In this document: positions 42,525 through 52,200 of the stretch, in pieces
How positions within the stretch are numbered: the stretch's first letter is position 1
Layout of the letters: the number at the start of each line of letters is the position of its first letter
DNA from: JAGLON01 sp041394985
GTDB taxonomy: Bacteria; Zixibacteria; MSB-5A5; GN15; JAAZOE01
Length of the DNA stretch: 64,000 bases
Reading direction: 5' to 3'
Assembly: GCA_041394985.1 (NCBI GenBank)
Contig: JAWLBI010000001.1
Coordinates: 2,418,001-2,482,000, forward strand
Program-made: the position numbers and the translations under genes
The notes under the pieces: generated by a model
Databases searched by the model: none
The model's input: only the letters and a program-made list of their open reading frames with translations
Told to the model about the DNA's origin: nothing

Positions 42525-44852
42525 ATGAAAGAGAAGCGTAAAGTACAGATAATCGGTATCCTGCTGGCGACATTCGCGCTGTTGTCGTTTATCAGCCTGG
42601 TCGGTCATCAGCAGAGCGATGATATGATGATTACATCGGATGAGGCCGTGTACGGCAATCCGTTTTCGCTGCCGTATGTCAATTATGGCGGAATGATGGG
42701 CGCGTACTTCAGCTATGTCGCCTTTTTCTTCCTCGGCTGGACGGCTTTTTTCGCGGTGGCATATCTGTTCGTTCTCTCGTTTCGAATCGTCGGTTTTTCT
42801 ATTGCCAAGCGGGCGCATAAGCATGCGGCAATAATCTGGGCGTTGGCGTTTCTTGTATTTCTCCTGGCCGATATCGGTAAAGTCCGCTCGATGATGCTCA
42901 GTTATCATGTCCCCGATGGCGTCGGGGCATTGGGGCATACATTAATAGAGATATTATTGAAGATTGTCGGCATGCCCGGGGCGTATATCGTAACGATTGC
43001 GGCTATCGCGTGCGTGCTGGTGTATTACTGGTCGATTTCTCATCGGTATCGCAATTTTATGGCGTTCCTCAAGGAAGAGTTCCTCGTCTGGTTCCAGAAA
43101 GGCTGGGAGAAGGCCAAGCCGCAGTGGGAAGAGTTCGCGGAGCGATTGAATTTCAGGAAGACGACCGTTATAAGGGGCGAGAAAAAGACTGTCAAAAAAG
43201 TTAAAAAGCCGAAACGGGTTAGCGCATCGGAACCCGAGGATGATTTTGAGCCGGAACCCGAACCTGAGATTATTGAAGATGTCGTTGTCGAGCCGAATCA
43301 TGTTCGAAGCGATGCAAAGCCGAAGGCGAAAAAGGTAACATTATCGCGCGGTGCGGAGACAACATCAGATGATGAATCTGATGAGGCATCTCCGACAACC
43401 GAAGTTGCCGCAGAATTCGTTATGCCATCGACGGAGTTATTAACGGAGAATAATAATCAGGGGCCGGCATACGACGTCAAGGAACTTGAGGAAACGGCTA
43501 AAGGACTGCGCGAGACACTGGAGACGTTCGGCGTGCGGCTGGCTGGGAATATTGAGATGTTTCCGGGGCCGATTATTACAAGGTTTGAAATAAAGCCTGC
43601 GGCCGGAATTAAGGTAAATCAGATTGCGAATCTGTCCGAGGATCTGGCGCTGAATCTGCGGGCGAAATCAATTCGTATTGTCGCTCCGATTCCGGGCAAG
43701 GCGGCGGTCGGTATCGAAATCCCGAATCGCAATCCGCAGATCGTCAATATTCGCGAGATTCTGGAATCGGATGAATATCAGAATAATACCTATCAGTTGC
43801 CTCTGGCGCTGGGAAAAGATATTTCCGGCAAGCCGTACACGGTCGATCTGGCGTCGATGCCGCATCTGTTGATTGCGGGAACGACGGGATCAGGAAAATC
43901 GGTTTGTATCAATACGGTTATTACATCGCTGATGTACGCGCTGCATCCGAAGAAACTCAAGTTCGTGTTTATCGATCCGAAGATGCTGGAATTGACGGTA
44001 TATCAAAATATTCCATACTTGAGAGAGCGGGTGGTCACAAACGCCAAGCAGGCCGAGCGGGTGCTCGGTGAGGCAGTCGCCGAAATGGAGAGGCGGTATC
44101 GGACTCTGGCGAATGAGGCGGTTCGAAACATCGTCGATTATAACAAGAAGATGAAGACGGATGACAAGAGGCTGCCATATATCGTGATTATCATCGATGA
44201 GTTGGCAGATTTGATGATGTCGGGGCAGTCGAGCCGCATCGAACTGCTCATAACGCGTCTGGCACAGATGGCTCGCGCCGTCGGTATCCATCTGATTCTG
44301 GCAACACAGCGGCCCTCGGTGGATGTTATTACCGGTCTTATCAAGGCGAATTTCCCGTCGCGAATCGCCTTCCAGGTGGCCACGAGAACGGACTCTCGGA
44401 CAATTCTGGATGGCAATGGAGCCGAGCGGCTGTTGGGCAAAGGCGACATGCTGTATCTGGAAACAGGTTCACCGGAGCCGGAGCGATTGCACGGGGCGTA
44501 TATTTCTTCGGAAGAGACGAATGCCGTGTGTGATTTCCTGAAAGGCCAGTCGTACAGTAAGAAGAAGGTTGAAGAGGCCGAAGTAGAGGCGGAGGAGAAA
44601 TCTCAGCTTGCCGAGTATACCAGCGACCCGGTGATGCTCGAGGCGATAGAAACGGTGGTCCGGCAGGGGCAGGCATCGGTGTCATTGTTGCAGCGGAAGC
44701 TGGGTATCGGATATCAGCGGGCGGCTAGGTTGATCGATGAACTCGAAGAAAAGCAGATTATCGGTTCGTACAATGAGTCAAAGGCCCGCGATGTTTTGGT
44801 AGATTTGCAGTTTCTTGAGGGATTAAAAAACGGCAAAATCTCGAAAACATAA
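42525..44852 (+). CDS. ftsK: DNA translocase FtsK/SpoIIIE
   Basis: Pumps chromosomal DNA at the division septum. The 775 residues contain four N-terminal membrane helices (within about 8-170), a charged Pro/Glu/Lys linker (about 215-310), and the motor domain with LIAGTTGSGKSVCINTVI (Walker A about 451-459), KFVFIDPKMLELTVYQNIPY, YIVIIIDELADLMM (Walker B) and LILATQRPSVDVITGLIKAN. A C-terminal gamma winged-helix domain (QASVSLLQRKLGIGYQRAAR) recognises orienting DNA sequences. It is first in a long, largely overlapping operon. Confidence 0.97.
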   Translation: MKEKRKVQIIGILLATFALLSFISLVGHQQSDDMMITSDEAVYGNPFSLPYVNYGGMMGAYFSYVAFFFLGWTAFFAVAYLFVLSFRIVGFSIAKRAHKHAAIIWALAFLVFLLADIGKVRSMMLSYHVPDGVGALGHTLIEILLKIVGMPGAYIVTIAAIACVLVYYWSISHRYRNFMAFLKEEFLVWFQKGWEKAKPQWEEFAERLNFRKTTVIRGEKKTVKKVKKPKRVSASEPEDDFEPEPEPEIIEDVVVEPNHVRSDAKPKAKKVTLSRGAETTSDDESDEASPTTEVAAEFVMPSTELLTENNNQGPAYDVKELEETAKGLRETLETFGVRLAGNIEMFPGPIITRFEIKPAAGIKVNQIANLSEDLALNLRAKSIRIVAPIPGKAAVGIEIPNRNPQIVNIREILESDEYQNNTYQLPLALGKDISGKPYTVDLASMPHLLIAGTTGSGKSVCINTVITSLMYALHPKKLKFVFIDPKMLELTVYQNIPYLRERVVTNAKQAERVLGEAVAEMERRYRTLANEAVRNIVDYNKKMKTDDKRLPYIVIIIDELADLMMSGQSSRIELLITRLAQMARAVGIHLILATQRPSVDVITGLIKANFPSRIAFQVATRTDSRTILDGNGAERLLGKGDMLYLETGSPEPERLHGAYISSEETNAVCDFLKGQSYSKKKVEEAEVEAEEKSQLAEYTSDPVMLEAIETVVRQGQASVSLLQRKLGIGYQRAARLIDELEEKQIIGSYNESKARDVLVDLQFLEGLKNGKISKT

Positions 44853-44877
44853 TTGCTTGTTTCTCGGTATAACTCAT

Positions 44878-45501
44878 ATGAAAAATCGAATACTGAAATT
44901 GGCCGGAAGTATTGGAATAATGGTTTTATTTGCCTCCGTCGTTTGGGCAGAGTGTCCAAATATGGCCGAATTGAAGGCGGATTATAAGCAGGAGCATTTC
45001 ATAACGCTTTCGTTCGAGCAGATGGTATACTCGGATATTTTCCACTCCGTGGATACCCTTGCCGGTACCGTTCAGGCCGGATGGCAGGGCCGATTCCGGC
45101 TCGAAATGCCGCATCAACAGTTGATATCTAATGGTATCCTGTATTGGAGTTATTCGGTCGAAAACGAGCAGGTGCTGGTCGATTCGGTGGCCGATATCGG
45201 CGGCTGGAATCCGCTTACGCTGCTCTATGACCCCGAAGGCGTCTATCAATGCGCGGGTGAGTCGTGCAGTGACGGCGAGTGCGTCTTTACGATGCAGGCG
45301 CTGGACAGTGAAACCGTACCGTCGCAGTTTACACTGACCGCCGACAGTAAATCTCATAATCCTCTGAAAATCGAATATATCGATGACAACGATTCCCGGG
45401 TCGTGATACGTATTTCTGATTTTGAGCGTCTCGGGAGTATCGACGAGTCGACATTTGAATTTGTCGCTCCCGATGGAGTTGAAGTCATCGAAATGCCATG
45501 A
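44878..45501 (+). CDS. lolA: LolA-like outer-membrane lipoprotein carrier
   Basis: Carries lipoproteins across the periplasm. The 207 residues from ATG 44878 begin with a signal peptide ending VVWA. The mature chain fits LolA: DYKQEHFITLSFEQMVYSDI, LAGTVQAGWQGRFRLEMPHQ, QLISNGILYWSYSVENEQVL, and a final beta domain. A TTG start 21 bases upstream is possible; neither start has a strong ribosome site. An unusual Cys pair (CAGESCSDGEC) occurs near residue 125. It overlaps rimO by 4 bases (ATGA). Confidence 0.85.
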   Translation: MKNRILKLAGSIGIMVLFASVVWAECPNMAELKADYKQEHFITLSFEQMVYSDIFHSVDTLAGTVQAGWQGRFRLEMPHQQLISNGILYWSYSVENEQVLVDSVADIGGWNPLTLLYDPEGVYQCAGESCSDGECVFTMQALDSETVPSQFTLTADSKSHNPLKIEYIDDNDSRVVIRISDFERLGSIDESTFEFVAPDGVEVIEMP

Positions 45502-46823
45502 AGTCGTTTTATCTGCATAAACTGGGATGTCCCAAAAACGATGTCGACGCGGAATATATCGCGGGATTTCTGCGCGGTCATAAACTCGTCGAGGTGGACA
45601 ATCCGGAAACGGCAGATATCCTCATCGTCAATACCTGTGGATTTATTCAGCCGGCCAAGGAGGAGTCGATCGACGCCATTTTGGAATTGGCTCGTATTAA
45701 GGAAGAATACGGCAATAAAAAGCTTATTGTGACCGGGTGTTTATCGCAGCGATATGCCGATGAGCTGGCCTCGGATATAGCTGAGGCCGATGGGATTTTC
45801 GGGATTGAAAACTTTACCGAAATAGAAAAACTTCTCGGGACAAAGGCGAAACGGATCATATCGCGCCAATCTGAGGAGTCCGGATATCGCGAATACGATT
45901 TTAATCGGGCCGTCGATGCGAGTCAGCCGTTTGCGTATTTGAAAATATCCGAAGGATGCGATAACCGTTGTTCGTACTGTGCGATACCGGATATTCGGGG
46001 AAATTTCCGCAGCCGTGCGATAGAGAAAATCGTATCCGAGGCGGAATTTTTACTGAAATCGGGCAAAAAAGAGCTGATTCTGGTCTCTCAGGAGTGCACG
46101 GCCTATGGCCGGGATATCTATGGGGAGCGGCGCCTAATCGCGCTTCTGGAGGCTCTGAGCGGCCTTTCCGGCGATTTTTGGCTGCGGATTATGTACATGC
46201 ACCCGGCGCGGCTGGATACAGAACTCATCGACTATATGATTGACAACGGGCGAATCTGTAACTACTTTGACTTACCGCTTCAGCATATCGACGATTCGCT
46301 GTTGCGTTCCATGGGCCGCCAGGTCAATCGGAAGAAAATCACCGACCTGTTGGCCTATATCCGTTCCCGTGAACAGCGGGTGGTCGTACGGACGAATTTT
46401 ATTCTCGGGTATCCGGGTGAGACCGAGGAGATGTTCGAGGACCTGTGCTGGTTTATTCGGGAGCAGGAGTTCGACCGGCTGGGGGCATTCGTCTTTTCGC
46501 CCGAGGAAGGGACGAGGGCGGCCGAGTTGCCGGGGCAGATCGATGATCTGACTCGCGAGAAGCGATATCACAGAGTGATGGAGATTCAGCGGGATATCGC
46601 GTTCGACAAAAATGAAGAGGATGTCGGGATTGTAACCGACGTGTTAGTTGATACCGTGGATCGAGAAAACAACCATGCCATCGCGCGTACGAGGTTTGAC
46701 GCGCCGGAAATAGATCAAATTGTTCGTCTGGATTGTGCCGATATAAATCCAGGGGATATTATTCGGGTGAAAATCACCGGATATGACGGTTATGATTTAT
46801 TGGGAGCAAGGGAGGAACAATGA
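45498..46823 (+). CDS. rimO: Ribosomal protein S12 methylthiotransferase RimO
   Basis: Radical-SAM enzyme that adds a methylthio group to an Asp of ribosomal protein S12. The 441 residues contain the N-terminal UPF0004 domain with three cluster Cys (LHKLGCPKNDVDAEYIAG; NTCGFIQPAKEESID; TGCLSQRY), the radical-SAM motif SEGCDNRCSYCAIPDIRGNF (CxxxCxxC), and a C-terminal TRAM domain (about 378-438). The start LHKLGCPKNDVD distinguishes RimO from MiaB. It overlaps its neighbours by 4 bases on both sides. Confidence 0.96.
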   Translation: MKSFYLHKLGCPKNDVDAEYIAGFLRGHKLVEVDNPETADILIVNTCGFIQPAKEESIDAILELARIKEEYGNKKLIVTGCLSQRYADELASDIAEADGIFGIENFTEIEKLLGTKAKRIISRQSEESGYREYDFNRAVDASQPFAYLKISEGCDNRCSYCAIPDIRGNFRSRAIEKIVSEAEFLLKSGKKELILVSQECTAYGRDIYGERRLIALLEALSGLSGDFWLRIMYMHPARLDTELIDYMIDNGRICNYFDLPLQHIDDSLLRSMGRQVNRKKITDLLAYIRSREQRVVVRTNFILGYPGETEEMFEDLCWFIREQEFDRLGAFVFSPEEGTRAAELPGQIDDLTREKRYHRVMEIQRDIAFDKNEEDVGIVTDVLVDTVDRENNHAIARTRFDAPEIDQIVRLDCADINPGDIIRVKITGYDGYDLLGAREEQ

Positions 46824-47473
46824 GTTCCGGGGTAAATCTCGAGAAAACGGGTATTTTCCTGTCCAAGCCTATCGCATTTTTACTCGTGATGATTTATCTG
46901 CTGCAGTCGACTTTGCTCGTCTTTCTGATTAAAGACAAGTATGAATTGCACAAAATTATCGACTATCAACGCGGTCGTTTATCCGAGATGGAAGAAAAGC
47001 TGCGCATTTTCGAAGTGATCGAGGATTTCCAGATCGGGTTTACGCAGGATGAGCAAATCAGCCTGGCCAATGTCATTTTCGAAGAGAGTAAAAAATATAA
47101 TTACGATCCGATGCTGGTCATGGCCGTTATCCTGACGGAATCGACATTCAAAAAGGGGCAGGTTTCGCATGTCGGGGCTCGAGGCATCATGCAAGTGATG
47201 CCGAAAACAGGCGAGGATCTCGCTATGCGAAGCGGCATGCAATGGGTAGGTTCGGAGCAATTGTTCGATCCCGCGGTAAATGTAAAACTGGGAACGATGC
47301 ATTTATTCGAACAGATTTTAAAGTTTAAAGACGTCAAAAAGGGTATAATAGCATATAACCTGGGAGAGACGCGCCTGCGCGGTAAGCTCCGGTCGAATGA
47401 ACCGGTTCCGAACCGGTATTTCAAAAAGGTGTGGGAAAACTACAATATGCTGAAAGAGAAATATGATGCGTAA
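46820..47473 (+). CDS. Membrane-anchored lytic transglycosylase (SLT domain)
   Basis: Cleaves peptidoglycan glycan strands. The 217 residues begin with an N-terminal membrane helix (about 15-37), a short coiled linker (YQRGRLSEMEEKLRIFE), then the SLT core: VMAVILTESTFKKGQVSHVG with the catalytic Glu, ARGIMQVMPKTGEDLA, NVKLGTMHLFEQILKF, and AYNLGETRLRG. The helix is probably an uncleaved anchor. It overlaps rimO by 4 bases and bamD by 11 bases. Paralogue type (MltC/MltE-like or Slt) is not decided. Confidence 0.93.
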   Translation: MSSGVNLEKTGIFLSKPIAFLLVMIYLLQSTLLVFLIKDKYELHKIIDYQRGRLSEMEEKLRIFEVIEDFQIGFTQDEQISLANVIFEESKKYNYDPMLVMAVILTESTFKKGQVSHVGARGIMQVMPKTGEDLAMRSGMQWVGSEQLFDPAVNVKLGTMHLFEQILKFKDVKKGIIAYNLGETRLRGKLRSNEPVPNRYFKKVWENYNMLKEKYDA

Positions 47474-48257
47474 ATGTTACCGACGTGTGACTCTGACTGT
47501 TATCACTGTGCTTGGACTGATCTATATTGCCGGGTGTGGGTCCGGCATCACCATGAAAAACTATAACACGGCGGAAGAGCAATTCGCTCATTCGATGGAG
47601 GCCTATCAGAGCCGACATTATCTGAAGGCGATCGACGGATTTCAGAAGGTCGTATATAATTTCAGCGGCGCATCGATTGTCGATTCGGCTCAGTATTATA
47701 TGGCGATGGCCTATTATCAGGATAAAGAGTATTTTCTTGCGGCATCAGAATTCGAGCGGCTGGTGAATAACTATCCGGGGTCACAGTTCGTCGATGATGC
47801 CCAGTATATGAGCGGTTTGTGTTATTTCAAATCGTCTCCCAAGCATTATGGCCTCGATCAGGAAGAATTGCTGAAGGCAATCGATTTGCTCAATGATTTC
47901 ATCACGGACAATCCATCCTCGGAGTTGGTGCCGGATGCTCGCGAAACGATTCGTCTGGGACAGGAGCGATTGGCTCGTAAGGAATTCGAAAGCGGCCGGA
48001 TGTATTTCCGGCTGTCGAATTACCCCTCGGCAAAAATATACTTTCAGGCGGTTATAGATGAATATACGGCGACGGAATATGCCGGGCGGTCATTGTTCTA
48101 TCTGGCCGATATCGAATATAAAACGAAAAAATATGATGATGCGAAGCAGAAATTCCAGAGTTTCCTCGTAATATATCCGGAGCATGAACTGGCCGAAAAG
48201 GCCCGGAATAAAATCGCCGAAATAGATAAAAAATTTGCCAAAGCCGAGAACAATTAA
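47463..48257 (+). CDS. bamD: Outer-membrane assembly lipoprotein BamD-like
   Basis: Part of the BAM complex that folds outer-membrane proteins. The 264 residues have a lipoprotein signal ending IYIAGC, then five TPR-like repeats: AEEQFAHSMEAYQSRHYLKA, DSAQYYMAMAYYQDKEYFLA, FERLVNNYPGSQFVDDAQYM, the KAIDLLNDFITDNPSSELVP stretch, and KFQSFLVIYPEHELAEKARN. This is the usual BamD arrangement and length. The ATG pair at 47463 lies within the end of the transglycosylase gene. Confidence 0.93.
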   Translation: MMRKCYRRVTLTVITVLGLIYIAGCGSGITMKNYNTAEEQFAHSMEAYQSRHYLKAIDGFQKVVYNFSGASIVDSAQYYMAMAYYQDKEYFLAASEFERLVNNYPGSQFVDDAQYMSGLCYFKSSPKHYGLDQEELLKAIDLLNDFITDNPSSELVPDARETIRLGQERLARKEFESGRMYFRLSNYPSAKIYFQAVIDEYTATEYAGRSLFYLADIEYKTKKYDDAKQKFQSFLVIYPEHELAEKARNKIAEIDKKFAKAENN

Positions 48258-48273
48258 GCCGTCGGAAGGCGGT

Positions 48274-48849
48274 TTGTGGGGAATCATGGGCGGGACATAT
48301 AACCCCGTCCATCTTGGCCATCTCATCATGGCCGAATCGGTTTTACACTCGTATGACGCCGACGGCATGCTGTTTGTACCCGCCCGCACTCATCCACTCA
48401 AATCAAATGACGAAATCGCCACTCCTTACGAGGATCGCCTCGCCATGGTGCGGTTGGCGATTGCCGGAAACGAGCAATTTCGGATTGAGGAGTCGCCCGA
48501 GTATTCCGCCTATACTATCGATTTAATAGATTTTTTACAGAACAAATATCCGGCGGCTCGATTTTTTCTGCCGATCGGCAGTGATTTGATCGACGAATTT
48601 CACAAGTGGCATAAATATGCGGAAATCGAGGAGCGGGTGCAGATTGTGATAGCGTCACGGCCGGGATATCAGTTCGTTAGTCGTACGGACGGCGTCTTGA
48701 AATCGGCCGAGCATGTTGTTATTCCGCAGTATGATATTTCATCTCGGGATATCCGGCGGCGACTGGCATCTCGCATGTCGATCCGGTATATGGTACCGGA
48801 AGCGGTTCGAGACTATATCGCGGAGCGAACATTATATGGCGAAGAATAA
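48274..48849 (+). CDS. nadD: Nicotinate-nucleotide adenylyltransferase
   Basis: Makes nicotinate adenine dinucleotide in NAD synthesis. Core motifs: GIMGGTYNPVHLGHLIMAE (nucleotidyltransferase GGTxxPxHxGH), FVPARTHPLKSNDEIATPYE, and the C-terminal YDISSRDIRRRLASRMSIRY (ISSTxIR-type). I prefer the TTG start at 48274, with GGAAGG just upstream, because it places the GGT motif at the usual distance from the N-terminus; another TTG at 48235 would add 13 residues and overlap bamD by 23 bases. The 3' end overlaps polA by 14 bases. Confidence 0.93.
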   Translation: MWGIMGGTYNPVHLGHLIMAESVLHSYDADGMLFVPARTHPLKSNDEIATPYEDRLAMVRLAIAGNEQFRIEESPEYSAYTIDLIDFLQNKYPAARFFLPIGSDLIDEFHKWHKYAEIEERVQIVIASRPGYQFVSRTDGVLKSAEHVVIPQYDISSRDIRRRLASRMSIRYMVPEAVRDYIAERTLYGEE

Positions 48850-51544
48850 AACGTTGTACCTTGTCGATGGCTCGGCGCTCATGTACCGGGCCTTTTATGC
48901 ATTTATCCGCAATCCGCTCATCAATTCCAAAGGGGAAGACACATCGGCGACGTTCGGGGTGGTGTCATCGCTGCTGAAAATTATCCGCGAGGAAAGACCG
49001 GATTACATTGGTGTGATTTTTGATACGAAGGAACCGACATTTCGCCATGAGATGTACGATGAATATAAGGCGACGCGGGCGAAGATGCCGAGTGAAATGG
49101 TGGCGCAGATACCGAGAATACACGAGGCGATAAAAGCCTTAAATATTGTCGATTATGAACTGGCCGGATACGAGGCCGATGATATCATGGCGACACTGGC
49201 GGATGTCGGCGCCGATAAGGGGCTCGATGTTTTTCTTGTGACCAGTGACAAAGATATGTACCAAATTATCAATGACCGGGTACAGATGTACTTGCCGCAG
49301 AAGGGTTCTCTGCCGCCGATTCGGATGGATGCCAAAGCCGTGAAGGATAAGATCGGTGTGACGCCCGAGCAGGTCATCGAATATATGGCATTGATTGGGG
49401 ACAGTTCGGACAATGTACCGGGAATTCCCGGCGTTGGTCCGAAGACTGCATTGAAGCTGCTCGAGGATTTCGGGAACTTGGATGGAGTTCTGGAGAATTC
49501 GGAGAAAATTGCGGCCAAGGGAATTCGGGAGAAAGTACTATCGAATAAGGACAAGGCCTTGTTGTCAAAAAAGCTGGTGACGATTGATAGGAATGTGCCG
49601 GTGTCGATTTCCCTCGACGATATGACCGCGGGGCAGCCTGATTTGGATGCCTGCAAGGCGCTGTTTACGGAACTCGAATTTTTCAATCTGCTTAAGGAGT
49701 TATTCGGCGAAGCGGAGATTCCGAAAAAGGTTGTTGAGGAAAAATCCGCATATAAGCGGGTGGCATCGATTGCCGATCTAAAGGCGCTGGTGAAGGAGTT
49801 GTCTGCGGTTAAGGAATTCGCCTTCGATACCGAGACGGATGGGTTGAATTCTCTGCTGGCGAAGCTGGTGGGGATTTCGCTTTGCGCCAGAGCCGGGGAT
49901 GCTTATTACATACCGGTCGGGCATGTCGAGCAGCCGGAGAAGAATCTGAAGGCTGAGGAAGTGCTGAAGATTCTCGGTCCGCTAATGAAGAATAAAAAAG
50001 TCCAAAAGATCGCGCAGAATTTCAAATTCGACTTACAGGTGATGGAGCGAGCCGGATATACGATTGAGCCGGTGTCGTTCGATACGATGATTGCATCGTA
50101 TCTGATTAATCCCTCGGCGCGGGGGCATAATCTGGATAATCTGGCGCTCGAGTATTTCGATCACACGATGATTCCGATTACGGACTTAATCGGGAGCGGG
50201 AAGAAGCAGAAATCATTTGCCACGGTTGCGCCCGAGACAGCCACGAAGTATGCGGCTGAGGATGCGGATTATACCTATCGCCTGCGAGGCAAGCTGGCGC
50301 CTCAGATTGAAGAGCGGGAGCTGGTGCATCTCTTTTATGATATCGAGTTACCGTTGATTCCGGTGTTATCGCGAATGGAACAGATCGGCATTCGGGTCGA
50401 TACCGATTTTCTTTCGAAGCTGTCGAAAGACATGGCCAAGGATATGAAGAAAATTACGGCCGGTATCTATGATATGGCCGGGCACGAGTTCAATATCAAT
50501 TCGACCAAGCAGCTATCGGAAGTGTTGTTCGAAGAACTGAATTTGCCCGCTCGGCGCAAGACGGCCAAAAAGACCGGGTATTCGACCGATGTGCGGGTGC
50601 TCGAGGATCTGGCGAAAATCCATCCGTTGCCAAAGGCGATTTTAGAATTCCGGCAGTTGACGAAGCTCAAATCGACCTATATCGATGCCATTCCGGAGCT
50701 GATTAATCCTGAGACCGGGCGTGTGCATACATCGTTCAATCAGGCGGTGGCGGCAACGGGGAGGCTGTCATCGACCGATCCGAATCTGCAGAATATCCCG
50801 GTGCGGACGGAAATGGGCCGAGAGATTCGCAAGGCGTTCGTGGCTCGGGATGATAATCATTCGCTGCTGGTCGCGGATTATTCTCAGGTCGAACTGCGAA
50901 TTCTGGCGCATTACTCCAATGATACCAGCCTGATTGAAGCATTCAAGAAGGGGCAGGACATACATTCTCGCACGGCGGCCGAGGTATTCGGTGTCGATTT
51001 GAAGGATGTCACGCAGGAGCAGCGTCGGGCGGCCAAGACGGCGAATTTCGCGATTATTTACGGCGTGTCGGCCTATGGCCTTTCGCAGCAGACCGAGTTG
51101 AACCTTGCTGAATCGAAAAGCTTCATTGATACTTATTTTGAGCGGTATCCGGGGATCAGAAATTACATCGATGATACAATCGCCAAGGCTCGGGATATCG
51201 GATATGTCACGACGCTGATGGGTCGGCGGCGGTATTTGCCGGACATGCAGAGCAAGAATCATCAGGTGCGATCTTTTGCCGAGCGTACGGCGATTAACAC
51301 GCCGATTCAGGGGACGGCGGCCGATATTATCAAACTGGCGATGATAAAAATCGACCAGGCGATGGCCGGGATGAAATCGAAGATGGTACTTCAAGTCCAT
51401 GACGAATTGGTTTTCGACGCTCATAATGACGAACTGGATAAGCTCAAAAATATCGTCGAGACGAACATGACTAAGGCCTATAAGCTCCGAGTGCCGCTGA
51501 CGATCGACATGGGAATCGGACAGAACTGGCTGGAGGCGAAATAG
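48836..51544 (+). CDS. polA: DNA polymerase I
   Basis: Repair and Okazaki-fragment polymerase. The 902 residues from ATG 48836 include a 5'-3' exonuclease domain (LYLVDGSALMYRAFYAFIRN; SDKDMYQIINDRVQMYLPQK; GDSSDNVPGIPGVGPKTALK), a 3'-5' proofreading domain with intact acidic residues (FAFDTETDGLNSL; YAAEDADYTYRL), and the polymerase domain with motif A VADYSQVELRILAHYS, motif B RRAAKTANFAIIYGVSAYGL and motif C LQVHDELVFDA. The upstream reading from 48713 lies inside nadD and is not credible. coaE starts 2 bases after the stop. Confidence 0.97.
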   Translation: MAKNKTLYLVDGSALMYRAFYAFIRNPLINSKGEDTSATFGVVSSLLKIIREERPDYIGVIFDTKEPTFRHEMYDEYKATRAKMPSEMVAQIPRIHEAIKALNIVDYELAGYEADDIMATLADVGADKGLDVFLVTSDKDMYQIINDRVQMYLPQKGSLPPIRMDAKAVKDKIGVTPEQVIEYMALIGDSSDNVPGIPGVGPKTALKLLEDFGNLDGVLENSEKIAAKGIREKVLSNKDKALLSKKLVTIDRNVPVSISLDDMTAGQPDLDACKALFTELEFFNLLKELFGEAEIPKKVVEEKSAYKRVASIADLKALVKELSAVKEFAFDTETDGLNSLLAKLVGISLCARAGDAYYIPVGHVEQPEKNLKAEEVLKILGPLMKNKKVQKIAQNFKFDLQVMERAGYTIEPVSFDTMIASYLINPSARGHNLDNLALEYFDHTMIPITDLIGSGKKQKSFATVAPETATKYAAEDADYTYRLRGKLAPQIEERELVHLFYDIELPLIPVLSRMEQIGIRVDTDFLSKLSKDMAKDMKKITAGIYDMAGHEFNINSTKQLSEVLFEELNLPARRKTAKKTGYSTDVRVLEDLAKIHPLPKAILEFRQLTKLKSTYIDAIPELINPETGRVHTSFNQAVAATGRLSSTDPNLQNIPVRTEMGREIRKAFVARDDNHSLLVADYSQVELRILAHYSNDTSLIEAFKKGQDIHSRTAAEVFGVDLKDVTQEQRRAAKTANFAIIYGVSAYGLSQQTELNLAESKSFIDTYFERYPGIRNYIDDTIAKARDIGYVTTLMGRRRYLPDMQSKNHQVRSFAERTAINTPIQGTAADIIKLAMIKIDQAMAGMKSKMVLQVHDELVFDAHNDELDKLKNIVETNMTKAYKLRVPLTIDMGIGQNWLEAK

Positions 51545-51546
51545 CG

Positions 51547-52137
51547 ATGATTTTCGGTATCGTCGGGCTGATCGGAAGCGGGAAGACCGCCGTGACCGAG
51601 GTTTTCGCGCGGTTGGGAGCCGAAATCATCGATGCCGACAAGATTGGCCGTGAGGTCGTGGAATCCGATCCTAGCGTGTTGTATCAGTTAGTAATGGCCT
51701 TTGGCGAGACAATTCTGAAGAAAGACCGGTCGTTAGACCGGCGGAAACTGGGGCAATTGGCATTTGCTAACCCTGAGGCGACGAATAAGTTAAACGAAAT
51801 AGTTCATCCGGAGCTTTTACGCCGTCTTGACGAAAAGGTGAATGCGGCACGGGTCGCGGGGCGGCATGCCGTTGTCGATGCGGCATTATTAATCTTTTGG
51901 AATTATCAGGGGAAAATGGACACGACGATTGTCGTGACGGCCAGGGCGGCGAATCGTCGGAAGCGGCTTTTGGGGCGTGGATTGAGCGCCGGCGAGGTGG
52001 CCGCTCGGACAAAATCTCAATTATCGGAAGCATATCTTAAGAAGCATGCGGATATTATCTTATCGAATGACGGAAGTCTCAAATCTCTGATCTCCCGCGC
52101 GGAGAAATTATACTGCGAACTGACCGAAAAGGGTTGA
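51547..52137 (+). CDS. coaE: Dephospho-CoA kinase
   Basis: Last step of coenzyme A synthesis. The 196 residues contain P-loop GLIGSGKTAV (6-15), LGAEIIDADKIGREVVE, RRKLGQLAFANPEATNKLNE, IVHPELLRRL, and VVDAALLIFWNYQGKMDTTI. A slightly divergent lid region. It is 2 bases after polA; this polA-coaE neighbourhood is common across bacteria. Confidence 0.95.
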   Translation: MIFGIVGLIGSGKTAVTEVFARLGAEIIDADKIGREVVESDPSVLYQLVMAFGETILKKDRSLDRRKLGQLAFANPEATNKLNEIVHPELLRRLDEKVNAARVAGRHAVVDAALLIFWNYQGKMDTTIVVTARAANRRKRLLGRGLSAGEVAARTKSQLSEAYLKKHADIILSNDGSLKSLISRAEKLYCELTEKG

Positions 52138-52200
52138 CTTTGCCCGACTAATTCGACAGATTCTCCAAAGGTTTGACATTCATTGGGAGGATCTGAGATT